This document shows, in pieces, positions 13,824 through 22,693 of a DNA stretch of 33,199 nt. The translations under genes and the position numbers were made by a program. Each line of letters begins with the position of its first letter. Position 1 is the stretch's first letter. The DNA comes from Lachnoclostridium sp. (lineage in GTDB: Bacteria; Bacillota_A; Clostridia; Lachnospirales; Lachnospiraceae), in the NCBI GenBank assembly GCA_015057755.1, contig SVDR01000019.1, forward strand, positions 1-33,199, in the 5' to 3' direction. Below the pieces are notes generated by a model that saw only the letters and a list, made by a program, of their open reading frames with translations, searched no databases and was not told where the DNA came from.

Positions 13824-15749
13824 ATGAAAGATGGATTTATCCGCGTTGCGGCCGCTACCCCTGACATTAAAGTTGCAGATCCGGTATTCAATGCCGAAAA
13901 GATCTGGGAGATGATCGAGGAAGGAAAAGAAAAGGGCGCGAAAGTGATGGTATTCCCGGAACTGGCTCTGACAGGTTATACCTGTGGCGATCTGTTCCTT
14001 CAGGATGTTCTGGTGGAGAAAGCCAAGGACGAGTTAAAGAAACTGATCAAAAAGACCGAAGGCATGGACATGCTTGCATTTGTGGGCCTTCCGTGGGAAA
14101 AGAACGGAAAGCTGTACAATGTTGCTGCAGCAATCTGGAACGGTGAGCTGTTAGGTCTTATCACAAAGACAAATATGCCGAACTACTCCGAGTTCTACGA
14201 ACTCAGACATTTCAATCCGGGTCCGGTTGCTCCGGAAGAGGAAGAGTGGAATGAGTCCTATGTTCCGTTCGGCAGCAATATCTTATTTAAATGCGCTAAT
14301 GTACCTGGTCTCGTGATCGCGGGAGAGATCTGTGAAGATGTCTGGGTTATGAGCCCGCCGAGCATTTCCCATGCGATGGCAGGAGCGACTGTGATCGTGA
14401 ACTGCTCTGCAAGTGATGAGACAACAGGCAAACATCTTTATAGAAACAGCCTGATCTCCGGTCAGTCTGCAAGACTGGTTTGCGGTTACATTTATGCCAA
14501 TGCGGGAGAAGGCGAGTCCACACAGGATCTTGTATTCGGAGGCCACAACATCATCGCTGAGAACGGTACGATCCTTGCGAATTCCAAGCGCTTCCAGAAT
14601 GGCGTGATCTACGCAGATCTGGACCTGGAGAAACTTCGCAGTGAGCGCCGCCGCATGACAACATTCCAGATGACAGCCAATATGGAAGATTACGATTTTG
14701 TAGAATTCGAGATTGATGAAGAAGATCTGGATTTAGAGCGTTATATTGATCCGGCTCCGTTCGTTCCGTACGATCAGGCGACAAGAGACGAGCGATGTGA
14801 GGAAATCCTTACGATTCAGGCAATGGGCCTGAAGAAACGTCTGGCTCACACAGGCTGCAAGAATGCGGTGATCGGTATTTCCGGCGGTCTGGATTCCACA
14901 CTGGCGCTTCTTGTAATGGCGAAAGCATTCGATATGTTAAATATTCCGAGAGAAAACATTCTCTCCGTTACAATGCCGTGCTTCGGTACAACCGACCGTA
15001 CTTATAACAATGCCTGCGTACTTACAAAGAAACTGGGCGCAGAGTTAAAAGAAGTTGTGATCAAGGAGGCGGTAAATGTTCATTTCCGCGATCTTGGCCA
15101 CGATTCCAATATCCATGATGTCACATATGAGAACTCACAGGCTCGTGAGAGAACTCAGGTGCTGATGGATCTGGCAAATAAAAACAATGGTATGGTAATC
15201 GGTACAGGCGATATGTCTGAGCTGGCGCTTGGATGGGCAACCTACAATGGTGACCATATGTCCATGTACGGTGTGAATGCTTCTGTTCCGAAGACTCTGG
15301 TGCGCCATCTGGTTCGCTATTATGCAGATACCTGCGGTGACGCAGAGCTGGCAGCCGTACTTTACGATATCCTCGACACACCGGTAAGCCCGGAGCTGCT
15401 TCCGCCGACAGAGGGACAGATTTCCCAGAAGACAGAGGATTTAGTAGGCCCGTACGAGTTACATGACTTCTTCATGTACTATATTTTAAGATTTGGTTAT
15501 CGTCCGTCCAAGATCTTCCGTCTTGCGAAGATTGCATTCAAAGGTGAATACAGCGATGATATCATTTACAAATGGTTAAACACATTCTACAGAAGATTCT
15601 TCGCTCAGCAGTTCAAACGTTCCTGTCTTCCGGACGGTCCGAAAGTTGGTTCTGTTGCAGTATCTCCGAGAGGCGATCTGAGAATGCCGTCTGACGCAGC
15701 AAGAAGAATCTGGATGGATGAGTTGGAGTCCATTCGCCCGGAGGTTTAA
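13824..15749 (+). CDS. nadE: Glutamine-dependent NAD+ synthase
   Basis: The 641-aa enzyme joins an N-terminal nitrilase-type glutaminase (about 1-290) to a C-terminal synthetase (about 320-640). The glutaminase triad is visible as Glu46 (FPELALTGY), Lys115 and Cys170 (GEICEDVW). The synthetase has the ATP pyrophosphatase loop SGGLDS at 353-358. It makes NAD+ from deamido-NAD+, ATP and glutamine, with ammonia channelled between the domains. The length is normal for the two-domain form. AAAGGAG precedes the ATG, and only one base separates its stop from the next start. Confidence 0.95.
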   Translation: MKDGFIRVAAATPDIKVADPVFNAEKIWEMIEEGKEKGAKVMVFPELALTGYTCGDLFLQDVLVEKAKDELKKLIKKTEGMDMLAFVGLPWEKNGKLYNVAAAIWNGELLGLITKTNMPNYSEFYELRHFNPGPVAPEEEEWNESYVPFGSNILFKCANVPGLVIAGEICEDVWVMSPPSISHAMAGATVIVNCSASDETTGKHLYRNSLISGQSARLVCGYIYANAGEGESTQDLVFGGHNIIAENGTILANSKRFQNGVIYADLDLEKLRSERRRMTTFQMTANMEDYDFVEFEIDEEDLDLERYIDPAPFVPYDQATRDERCEEILTIQAMGLKKRLAHTGCKNAVIGISGGLDSTLALLVMAKAFDMLNIPRENILSVTMPCFGTTDRTYNNACVLTKKLGAELKEVVIKEAVNVHFRDLGHDSNIHDVTYENSQARERTQVLMDLANKNNGMVIGTGDMSELALGWATYNGDHMSMYGVNASVPKTLVRHLVRYYADTCGDAELAAVLYDILDTPVSPELLPPTEGQISQKTEDLVGPYELHDFFMYYILRFGYRPSKIFRLAKIAFKGEYSDDIIYKWLNTFYRRFFAQQFKRSCLPDGPKVGSVAVSPRGDLRMPSDAARRIWMDELESIRPEV

Positions 15750-15750
15750 G

Positions 15751-16533
15751 ATGATCAGCAGCACCAAGAACGAACAGGTGAAGACTGTCATAGAATTAAA
15801 GAAAAAGGCGAAAGCCAGAAATGAAGCAAAGTTATTCGTAGTTGAGGGAGTTCGGATGGTGTCCGAGCTCCCGAAAGAAAGAACGGAAAAGCTCTATGTT
15901 TCGGAAAGCTTTTTAAAGAATCCGGACAATGAGAAGTTTTTATGCGCGTATCCGAAATATGAAGCGGTAACGGATCCGGTGTTTGCCGCCATGTCCGATA
16001 CCCAGACGCCACAGGGTGTGCTGGCACTGGTACGCCAGTACGAATATGGGATTGACGATGTTTTAAATGCGGAAGGAAAAGCTCACCTGATGATCCTGGA
16101 AAATCTGCAGGACCCGGGCAATCTGGGAACGATCCTCAGAGCAGGAGAGGGAGCAGGAATCACGGGTCTGATCATGAGCTGCGATACGGTGGATATTTAC
16201 AATCCGAAAGTAATCCGCTCGACGATGGGTTCTGTGTTTCGCGTTCCGTTCTTTTATACAGACGATATTTTCAAAACCGCAGAGGAGCTGAAGGCGAGAG
16301 GAATCCGCCTGTTTGCCGCTCATCTTGGCGGAAAGAATAATTACGAGCAGGAAGATTATACGGGAGATATCGGTTTCCTCATCGGAAATGAAGGAAACGG
16401 TCTCACAGATGAGCTTTCTGAGATGGCTGATACATGGGTGAAGATTCCGATGGCAGGAAATGTGGAGTCTTTAAATGCTGCCATTGCAGCGTCCATTCTT
16501 ATGTTTGAGACAGCCAGACAACGCCGTCAGTAA
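15751..16533 (+). CDS. SpoU/TrmH family RNA 2'-O-methyltransferase
   Basis: The 260-aa protein has an N-terminal substrate-binding domain and the three SPOUT knot motifs: ENLQDPGNLGTILRAGEGAG (motif 1), FLIGNEGNGL (motif 2) and IPMAGNVESLNAAIAA (motif 3). It methylates a ribose in rRNA or tRNA with S-adenosylmethionine; the exact target (for example the 23S G2251 type, or a TsnR-like site) is not clear. The start is the ATG at 15751, whose ribosome site (GGAGG) lies inside the end of nadE; an earlier in-frame start would overlap nadE by 32 bases. Confidence 0.9.
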   Translation: MISSTKNEQVKTVIELKKKAKARNEAKLFVVEGVRMVSELPKERTEKLYVSESFLKNPDNEKFLCAYPKYEAVTDPVFAAMSDTQTPQGVLALVRQYEYGIDDVLNAEGKAHLMILENLQDPGNLGTILRAGEGAGITGLIMSCDTVDIYNPKVIRSTMGSVFRVPFFYTDDIFKTAEELKARGIRLFAAHLGGKNNYEQEDYTGDIGFLIGNEGNGLTDELSEMADTWVKIPMAGNVESLNAAIAASILMFETARQRRQ

Positions 16534-16547
16534 AAGGAGTTGATAGT

Positions 16548-16988
16548 ATGACAATGATCGGCTGGCTGGTGGTGATCGTGGTATTTGTTGCAATTGAATT
16601 AAATACCATGGCATTGACCACAATATGGTTTGCCGGAGGAGCCCTGGCTGCATTTTTTACAGCGTATGCGGGTTTTTCCGTGAAAGTCCAGTTGGTGATT
16701 TTCCTGATCGTATCCTTGATCCTGCTGATCTTTACCAGACCTTTTGCATCAAAATTTATCAATAAGGGAACGGTAAAGACAAATGCAGATGGATTGATCG
16801 GGAAAAAGGCCAGAGTAACAGCAGAAATTAACAATCAGTTATCGCAGGGAGCAGCTGTGGTCGGCGGTCAGGAGTGGACGGCCAGAACGGAAGATGACGA
16901 AGCAGTCATTCCGGCCGGAAGTATCGTTCTGATCAAAGAGATCCGCGGTGTGAAACTGATTGTAGAACTATTAAAGGAGGAGAAATAG
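16548..16988 (+). CDS. NfeD family membrane protein (short form)
   Basis: The 146-aa protein has an N-terminal membrane part with two to three helices (about 3-65) and a C-terminal OB-fold domain (about 75-145) containing LIGKKARVTAEI and AVIPAGSIVLIKEIRGVKLIV. Short NfeD proteins lack the N-terminal protease of the long form and are typically encoded beside an SPFH protein, which they are thought to help anchor in membrane microdomains. That is the case here: its stop is one base from the SPFH start. AAAGGAG lies 7 bases before the ATG. Confidence 0.88.
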   Translation: MTMIGWLVVIVVFVAIELNTMALTTIWFAGGALAAFFTAYAGFSVKVQLVIFLIVSLILLIFTRPFASKFINKGTVKTNADGLIGKKARVTAEINNQLSQGAAVVGGQEWTARTEDDEAVIPAGSIVLIKEIRGVKLIVELLKEEK

Positions 16989-16989
16989 T

Positions 16990-17922
16990 ATGGTACCATT
17001 TATTACAATTATTTTACTAGTTTTAATCGCACTTATGGTATTTGCATCCTGCATCCGTATCGTTCCGCAGGCGCAGGCGATGGTTGTTGAGCGTCTTGGT
17101 GCGTATCTCGATACATGGGGTGTGGGAATCCACTTTAAAGTGCCGTTCATTGACCGTGTTGCGAAACGTGTGCTCTTAAAAGAGCAGGTTGTGGATTTTC
17201 CGCCGCAGCCGGTTATCACAAAAGATAACGTTACCATGAAGATTGATACGGTTGTGTTCTTCCAGATCACAGATCCGAAGCTGTACGCGTACGGTGTCGA
17301 AAATCCGATCATGGCGATCGAAAACCTGACAGCAACAACCCTTCGAAATATCATTGGTGATCTGGAACTTGATGAAACATTAACTTCCAGAGAGACCATC
17401 AACACAAAGATGCGCGCTGCGCTTGATGTGGCGACAGATCCGTGGGGAATTAAAGTAAACCGTGTGGAGCTTAAAAATATCATCCCGCCGGCAGCGATCC
17501 AGGATGCGATGGAGAAGCAGATGAAGGCAGAGCGTGAACGCCGTGAGGCCATCCTCAGAGCAGAAGGTGAGAGAGAATCCACGATCCTCGTTGCAGAAGG
17601 TAAGAAACGTTCCGCGATTCTTGATGCGGAGGCAGATAAGGAAGCTGCGATCTTACACGCAGAAGCGGAAAAAGAGAAACGGATCAAAGAGGCAGAAGGT
17701 CAGGCAGAGGCAATCTTAAAGATCCAGCAGGCCAATGCAGACGGTATCCGTATGATCAAAGAAGCGGGTGCGGATGAAGCTGTGCTCCGCATTAAGAGTT
17801 TAGAGGCTTTTGCAAAGGCTGCAGACGGAAAAGCTACAAAGATCATCATTCCGTCTGAGATCCAGTCGATGGCAGGTCTGGTAAAATGTGTGACTGAAAT
17901 TGCTGCAAAAGATGAAAATTAA
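16990..17922 (+). CDS. SPFH/band-7 (stomatin-like) protein
   Basis: The 310-aa protein has one N-terminal membrane helix (about 3-20), a band-7 domain (VPQAQAMVVERLGAYLDTWG, then ...GIKVNRVELKNIIPP), and a long Ala/Glu/Lys coiled coil (about 180-260, repeated EAEKE and AEGER units) followed by a C-terminal tail. Proteins of this kind form large rings on the membrane and organise lipid microdomains with NfeD. AGGAGG lies 8 bases upstream. The gene overlaps the phospholipase gene downstream by 11 bases, which implies translational coupling. Confidence 0.93.
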   Translation: MVPFITIILLVLIALMVFASCIRIVPQAQAMVVERLGAYLDTWGVGIHFKVPFIDRVAKRVLLKEQVVDFPPQPVITKDNVTMKIDTVVFFQITDPKLYAYGVENPIMAIENLTATTLRNIIGDLELDETLTSRETINTKMRAALDVATDPWGIKVNRVELKNIIPPAAIQDAMEKQMKAERERREAILRAEGERESTILVAEGKKRSAILDAEADKEAAILHAEAEKEKRIKEAEGQAEAILKIQQANADGIRMIKEAGADEAVLRIKSLEAFAKAADGKATKIIIPSEIQSMAGLVKCVTEIAAKDEN

Positions 17923-19090
17923 GCTGGACATAAGCCGGGAGTACGGAATCGTCCTTGAAGGCGGCGGAGCCAGAGGAGCCTACCAGGTCGGTGCCTGGAA
18001 GGCCCTCCGCGAAGCCGGAGTCAAGATCAAAGGCGTTTCCGGTACTTCCGTTGGTGCTTTAAACGGAGCAATGATCTGCATGGACGAACTGGAAAAGGCG
18101 GAGGAAATCTGGTCTAATATCAGTTACGCAGATGTTCTCGATGTGGACCCAAAGATCATTGACAGTCTGAAAACAATGGATTTTCGTTCCTTTGATTTTT
18201 CAGAGATGGCAGCAGAGATGAAACGGGCTGTTAAGGGCAGAGGGCTGAACATTGATCCGTTAAAAAAGCTGATCGATTCCATCGCAGATGAAGAGAAGAT
18301 ACGGAATTCAGAGTGTGAGTTTTTTGCAACGGCATTTTCCGTATCGGATGTAAAAGAAGTGAATTTCGATGTCAGACAGGCGGAAGACGGTACGGTAAAA
18401 GATATGCTTCTTGCCAGCTCGTATTTTCCGGGCTTTAAAAATGATAAGCTGTTTGGAAAGACCTTCATGGATGGCGGAAGTGTCAACAATGTGCCGATCA
18501 ATGTTCTGACGGACAGAGGATATAAAGATATTATCGTGATCCGTATTTTCGGGATCGGTGTGGACAGAGAGAAACTGTTTGATATACCGGATGATGTCGC
18601 GATCCACCGGATCGAGCCTCGGAGAAATCTGGGCGGCATTCTGGAATTTGATGCGGAAAAAGCCCAAAGAAACATGAAACTTGGCTATTATGATGCCATG
18701 CGCATGCTTTACGGTCTGGAAGGAAGAAAATATTATATTGACATGCCTTACTCTGAGGCATATTATTTTGACAAGATGATGTCGGAACTTGCGGTTTTGC
18801 AGGATTATCTGACACCGTATGTAAAAGAAAGAGATCTGGATAAGCTGTCCGGTTACCGGGCTTATACAGAGAGGATTTTCCCGTTCCTGGCGAAGAAACT
18901 AAAGCTGGAGCCTGACTGGGACTACAGAGATCTCTACGGAGCGATCCTGGAACTCTGTGCGAAGAAGATGGGACTGGAAGTTCTGGAAATTTACACGGCA
19001 GATGATATTATTTCGCGTGTGAACAGGATTTTAGGGGAAAAGATAACGATAGGAGAAGTAACAGATGGCTGGAAACGAGAAAAGGCGTAA
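17912..19090 (+). CDS. Patatin-like phospholipase
   Basis: The 392-aa protein has the patatin catalytic set: the oxyanion loop GGGARG (17-22), the nucleophile Ser46 in GTSVG (44-48), and the catalytic Asp187 in DGG. There is no signal peptide, so it should act on the inner face of the membrane and cleave acyl groups from lipids. The C-terminal ~150 residues are not part of the catalytic core and their role is unclear. The ATG at 17912 lies inside the end of the SPFH gene and has only a weak ribosome site, so coupling is likely. The pairing with NfeD and SPFH suggests membrane-domain lipid turnover (inference). Confidence 0.9.
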   Translation: MKIKLDISREYGIVLEGGGARGAYQVGAWKALREAGVKIKGVSGTSVGALNGAMICMDELEKAEEIWSNISYADVLDVDPKIIDSLKTMDFRSFDFSEMAAEMKRAVKGRGLNIDPLKKLIDSIADEEKIRNSECEFFATAFSVSDVKEVNFDVRQAEDGTVKDMLLASSYFPGFKNDKLFGKTFMDGGSVNNVPINVLTDRGYKDIIVIRIFGIGVDREKLFDIPDDVAIHRIEPRRNLGGILEFDAEKAQRNMKLGYYDAMRMLYGLEGRKYYIDMPYSEAYYFDKMMSELAVLQDYLTPYVKERDLDKLSGYRAYTERIFPFLAKKLKLEPDWDYRDLYGAILELCAKKMGLEVLEIYTADDIISRVNRILGEKITIGEVTDGWKREKA

Positions 19091-19373
19091 AGTAAGGGGA
19101 ACCACAGCAGCACTCGATACGATGCACATTTTGATCGGTATCGTGATCGTGCTTCTGGCGGCGGTTTCTTTTTTAAATCCGGAAGAATACATGTTTTTCT
19201 TCCCGGTCATTTTCTTACTGGCGGCGATTTTGAACCTGGTAACAGGAAATCATAAATTAAGACGGAGCAAGCGCAATCAGCGCCAGAAGATCACTGCAGT
19301 CGGTCAGATGATCTTTGGCTCGCTTCTGTTTGTTCTTGCGGTCGTTAGTGCGATCAGCATCTGGTGGAGGTAG
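19065..19373 (+). CDS. Small membrane protein of unknown function (102 aa)
   Basis: The protein has a basic N terminus (MAGNEKRRKVRG) and three predicted membrane helices (about 20-37, 43-60 and 78-101), with a basic loop RRSKRNQRQK between the second and third. I do not recognise a characterised family. It overlaps the phospholipase gene by 26 bases, has TAGGAG before its ATG, and ends 2 bases before birA, so it is a genuine member of the run. Confidence 0.75.
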   Translation: MAGNEKRRKVRGTTAALDTMHILIGIVIVLLAAVSFLNPEEYMFFFPVIFLLAAILNLVTGNHKLRRSKRNQRQKITAVGQMIFGSLLFVLAVVSAISIWWR

Positions 19374-19375
19374 AA

Positions 19376-20188
19376 ATGAATCAGTTTGACACACTTTCAC
19401 GCGAGGCAATTTTAAGTGCGGTTAATACAACCTGGGCCGGACGCGAGGTAACTTATTTTGATCTGACAGATTCCACCAACACGCAGGCGAAAATCCTGGC
19501 AGAATCCGGAGCTCCCCATGGAACTCTGGTGGTTGCGGAACAGCAGGACGGAGGAAAGGGCCGACGAGGAAGAAGCTGGGTGTCTCCGGCAGGTGAGGGA
19601 ATCTGGATGACGATTCTTCTGAGACCGGAAATGAACCCGATGAATGCGTCTATGCTGACTTTGGTAATGGCGCTGGCGGCAGAAAAGGGAATCCGTGAGA
19701 CGACCGGTCAGAAGAGCCTGATCAAATGGCCAAATGACCTGGTCTTAAATAAGAAAAAAATCTGCGGAATCCTGACAGAGATGAGCACAGACCAGATGGA
19801 GATCAAGTACGTGCTGATCGGAATCGGAATCAATGTGAGTCAGACAGAATTTCCGGAGGAGATTCGCGAGACCGCAACATCCTTATATAAAGAGTCAGGA
19901 GAAAAGATTCCAAGAAGCAAGATCATTGCAGGGATCATGGCTGCATTGGAGGAATATTACGAGATTTTCATGAAGACAGAGGATATGTCCGGTCTGATTG
20001 AAGAGTATAATGAGAGACTGGTGAATCTGGGCAATGAGGTATGCATTCTGGACCCGAAAGGTGAATTCAGAGGCGTTTCCACCGGAATCAATGCGGCGGG
20101 AGGACTCATGGTCCGTTTAGAAGACGGAAGCGAGACGGAGGTTATTTCCGGAGAAGTTTCCGTGCGAGGTGTATATGGATATGTATAG
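19376..20188 (+). CDS. birA: Biotin-[acetyl-CoA-carboxylase] ligase, catalytic-only form
   Basis: The 270-aa protein contains the ligase core: DSTN (32-35), GRRGRSW for biotinyl-AMP binding, KWPNDL and GIGINV, then a small C-terminal SH3-like domain. It joins biotin to carboxyl carrier proteins such as AccB. The N-terminal winged-helix DNA-binding domain found in bifunctional BirA is absent: only about 25 residues precede the catalytic domain. It therefore should not act as the biotin repressor. The ATG at 19376 follows GGAGG. It overlaps mutY by 8 bases. Confidence 0.92.
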   Translation: MNQFDTLSREAILSAVNTTWAGREVTYFDLTDSTNTQAKILAESGAPHGTLVVAEQQDGGKGRRGRSWVSPAGEGIWMTILLRPEMNPMNASMLTLVMALAAEKGIRETTGQKSLIKWPNDLVLNKKKICGILTEMSTDQMEIKYVLIGIGINVSQTEFPEEIRETATSLYKESGEKIPRSKIIAGIMAALEEYYEIFMKTEDMSGLIEEYNERLVNLGNEVCILDPKGEFRGVSTGINAAGGLMVRLEDGSETEVISGEVSVRGVYGYV

Positions 20189-21335
20189 ACCGTCCCCTTA
20201 TAAGGGATTACAGACGCTGTTTGCTGAGGACAAAAAGCTCTCAGACAAAGAGCGTCTTGCTTTCGCTTATGGCCCGCTGCTTTCCTGGTACCGGGAGCAT
20301 AAGCGTGATCTCCCGTGGAGAGAAAATAAAGATGCATACCGGATCTGGATTTCAGAGATCATGCTGCAGCAGACAAGGGTGGAGGCAGTAAAACCGTACT
20401 TTTTCCGTTTCATGGAGCACTTTCCGACGGTGGAAGCGCTGGCGCTGGCTCCGGACGATGAACTGATGAAATGCTGGGAAGGACTCGGATATTACAGCCG
20501 TGCGCGCAATCTGAAAAAAGCAGCCGGTGTGATCGTGGAGCAGTACGGAGGAAAACTGCCGGCTTCTCGAGAGGCGCTTTTGGAACTTCCGGGCATCGGA
20601 AGCTATACAGCCGGAGCGATCGCGTCGATCGCGTATGAGATTCCTGCTCCGGCCGTGGACGGAAATGTTCTCAGGGTGCTTTCCAGAGTCTGCGGAAGCA
20701 GAGATGATATTTTAAAACAGTCCACAAAGAAAAAAATGGAGCAGCTGGTTTCAGAGGTCATTCAGGAGGGAGAAGCCGGAGATTTCAATCAGGCGCTGAT
20801 CGAAATCGGGGCCATTGTTTGTATTCCAAACGGAGCGCCTCTTTGTGACTCCTGTCCGTTTTATACAGTATGTGCAGCCAGAGCAGAGGAACTGACTGGG
20901 GAAATTCCGGTAAAAACTCCGAAAAAGAAACGGAAAATCGAAGAAAAGACCGTATTAATCCTCCAATATGGGGAAAAAATAGCCATAAGAAAACGCGGAG
21001 CAGAGGGGCTTCTTGCTTCTCTCTATGAATTTATCAGCATCCCGGGAAAACAAAGCGAAGAAGAGCTGGCGGAATACTTTGACGAACCGGTGGTTCCGGA
21101 AAAGCTTCCCGATGCAAAACATATTTTCAGCCACGTTGAATGGCATATGAACGGTTACCGGATCCCTGTCACAGAGATTCCGAAACGATTAGCCGGAGAA
21201 CAGCCGGAAGATTTTATTCTGGCCGAGTTTGAAGAATTGAAAGAGCGTTATCCGATCCCAAATGCTTTTGCTGCATATAAGGATTTCTTAGAGCAGCAGT
21301 TTGGGGAAAGAACAGACACTTCGATTGAAAAATAG
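20181..21335 (+). CDS. mutY: A/G-specific adenine glycosylase
   Basis: The 384-aa enzyme removes adenine paired with 8-oxoguanine. It has catalytic Glu59 in SEIMLQQT, the helix-hairpin-helix ELPGIGSYTAGAI, the catalytic Asp in VDGNVLRV, and four cysteines for a [4Fe-4S] cluster (CIPNGAPLCDSCPFYTVC). The first gap is seven residues, not the six of E. coli; I recall the same in other clostridia. A C-terminal NUDIX-like domain (about 235-370, with HIFSHVEWHM) recognises oxoG. I place the start at the ATG at 20181, 10 bases after GAGGT; 20175 and a GTG at 20169 are alternatives. Confidence 0.93.
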   Translation: MYRPSPYKGLQTLFAEDKKLSDKERLAFAYGPLLSWYREHKRDLPWRENKDAYRIWISEIMLQQTRVEAVKPYFFRFMEHFPTVEALALAPDDELMKCWEGLGYYSRARNLKKAAGVIVEQYGGKLPASREALLELPGIGSYTAGAIASIAYEIPAPAVDGNVLRVLSRVCGSRDDILKQSTKKKMEQLVSEVIQEGEAGDFNQALIEIGAIVCIPNGAPLCDSCPFYTVCAARAEELTGEIPVKTPKKKRKIEEKTVLILQYGEKIAIRKRGAEGLLASLYEFISIPGKQSEEELAEYFDEPVVPEKLPDAKHIFSHVEWHMNGYRIPVTEIPKRLAGEQPEDFILAEFEELKERYPIPNAFAAYKDFLEQQFGERTDTSIEK

Positions 21336-21378
21336 TGGATAAAGAAAGAAAAAACTGCAAAAATCGTTCATAAAAATG

Positions 21379-21407
21379 TTGAAAAATGTAGTAGAATGTT
21401 ATATAAT
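21379..21407 (+). promoter_or_regulatory. Promoter of rpoD
   Basis: TTGAAA (21379-21384) and a perfect TATAAT (21402-21407) are separated by 17 bases. Transcription should start near 21414, which makes an ATG at 21416 leaderless and supports the downstream GTG start. Confidence 0.75.
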
Positions 21408-21472
21408 AAAAGACCATGGGGCAGTTTTGGCTGTCTTATATTTCACAACCTTCAATCGAAAGGGCAGAAAAA

Positions 21473-22603
21473 GTGGAAAAAGCAGTATTTTTAGAAAAAC
21501 TTAAAAAACTTGTCGAGCTGGCAAAGTCAAAACAGAACGCATTGGATGCAGGTGAGATCAATGATTTCTTCGCTGCAGACAATCTCGGTCCGGAGCAGAT
21601 GGACGAAATTTATAGTTATCTCGAAAACAACAATATTGTTGTGGTACCGACGATAATCGATGACACATTGCTTGTGGATGATGATTCATTGCTCCTGGAT
21701 GATGTTGACGACGATTTCTCAGGCGACAAAATGGAAGAAGATATTGACCTTGAGGCAATCGATCTTCTTGAAGGAATCGGAACAGAAGATCCGGTTCGTA
21801 TGTATCTGAAGGAAATTGGTACTGTCCCGCTTCTCTCCGCAGAGGAAGAGACGAGACTTGCAAAGAGAAAAGCCGAAGGCGATGAGTATGCGAAAGAGCG
21901 TCTTATCGAGGCAAACCTGCGACTGGTTGTAAGTATCGCAAAGCGTTACACAGGTCGCGGCATGAGCTTCTTGGATCTGGTTCAGGAAGGTAACCTGGGT
22001 CTGATCAAGGGTGTAGAAAAATTCGACTATACAAAAGGTTATAAGCTGAGTACATATGCTACCTGGTGGATCAGACAGTCTGTAACAAGAGCGTTAGCAG
22101 ATCAGGCAAGAACGATCCGTGTACCGGTTCATATGGTAGAGACGATCAACAAGATGTCTAAGATGCAGAGAAAGCTGACACTGGAATTAGGCTACGAGCC
22201 GTCCGTGACAGAACTGGCTGAAGCTCTGGAGATGACTGAGGATAAGGTTATGGAGATTATGCAGATCGCAAGAGAGCCTGCTTCCTTAGAGACTCCGATC
22301 GGTGAGGAGGATGATTCCAACCTCGGCGATTTCGTTGCGGACAGCAATGCGGTAACTCCGGAAGGAAACGTAGAGTCCGTGATGTTAAGAGAGCACATCG
22401 ATGCGCTCCTAGGTGATTTAAAAGAGCGTGAGCGTCAGGTTATCGTTCTTCGTTTCGGTCTGGAAGACGGACATCCGAGAACGCTGGAAGAGGTTGGCAA
22501 AGAGTTCAACGTTACCAGAGAGCGTATCCGTCAGATTGAAGCTAAGGCACTGAGAAAACTGAGAAATCCGGTTCGCAGCAAACGCATCCGCGATTTCCTG
22601 TAA
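21473..22603 (+). CDS. rpoD: Primary RNA polymerase sigma factor
   Basis: The protein (376 aa from the GTG at 21473) has region 1.1 ([19 protein letters not shown]), region 1.2 ([16 protein letters not shown]), region 2 ([28 protein letters not shown], then the -10-binding YATWWIRQ), region 3, and region 4 with the -35-binding helix ([17 protein letters not shown]). It is the vegetative sigma-A. I choose the GTG because AGGG lies 8 bases upstream and the product then begins at the usual place. The longer frame from ATG 21416 would add 19 residues, lacks a ribosome site and starts at the predicted +1. dnaG, often next to rpoD in Firmicutes, is not upstream; mutY is. Confidence 0.95.
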   Translation: MEKAVFLEKLKKLVELAKSKQNALDAGEINDFFAADNLGPEQMDEIYSYLENNNIVVVPTIIDDTLLVDDDSLLLDDVDDDFSGDKMEEDIDLEAIDLLEGIGTEDPVRMYLKEIGTVPLLSAEEETRLAKRKAEGDEYAKERLIEANLRLVVSIAKRYTGRGMSFLDLVQEGNLGLIKGVEKFDYTKGYKLSTYATWWIRQSVTRALADQARTIRVPVHMVETINKMSKMQRKLTLELGYEPSVTELAEALEMTEDKVMEIMQIAREPASLETPIGEEDDSNLGDFVADSNAVTPEGNVESVMLREHIDALLGDLKERERQVIVLRFGLEDGHPRTLEEVGKEFNVTRERIRQIEAKALRKLRNPVRSKRIRDFL

Positions 22604-22628
22604 TTGACAGAAAACAAAACAGAATGAT

Positions 22629-22663
22629 AAGGGCAGCAGGAGAAGATCCGGCTGTCCTTTTTC
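22629..22663 (+). terminator. Rho-independent terminator after rpoD
   Basis: AAGGGCAGC pairs with GCTGTCCTT (9 bp with one G-T wobble) and is followed by TTTTC. Confidence 0.75.
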
Positions 22664-22693
22664 TGGAATTATAGGAATAGATATGGAGAATTT

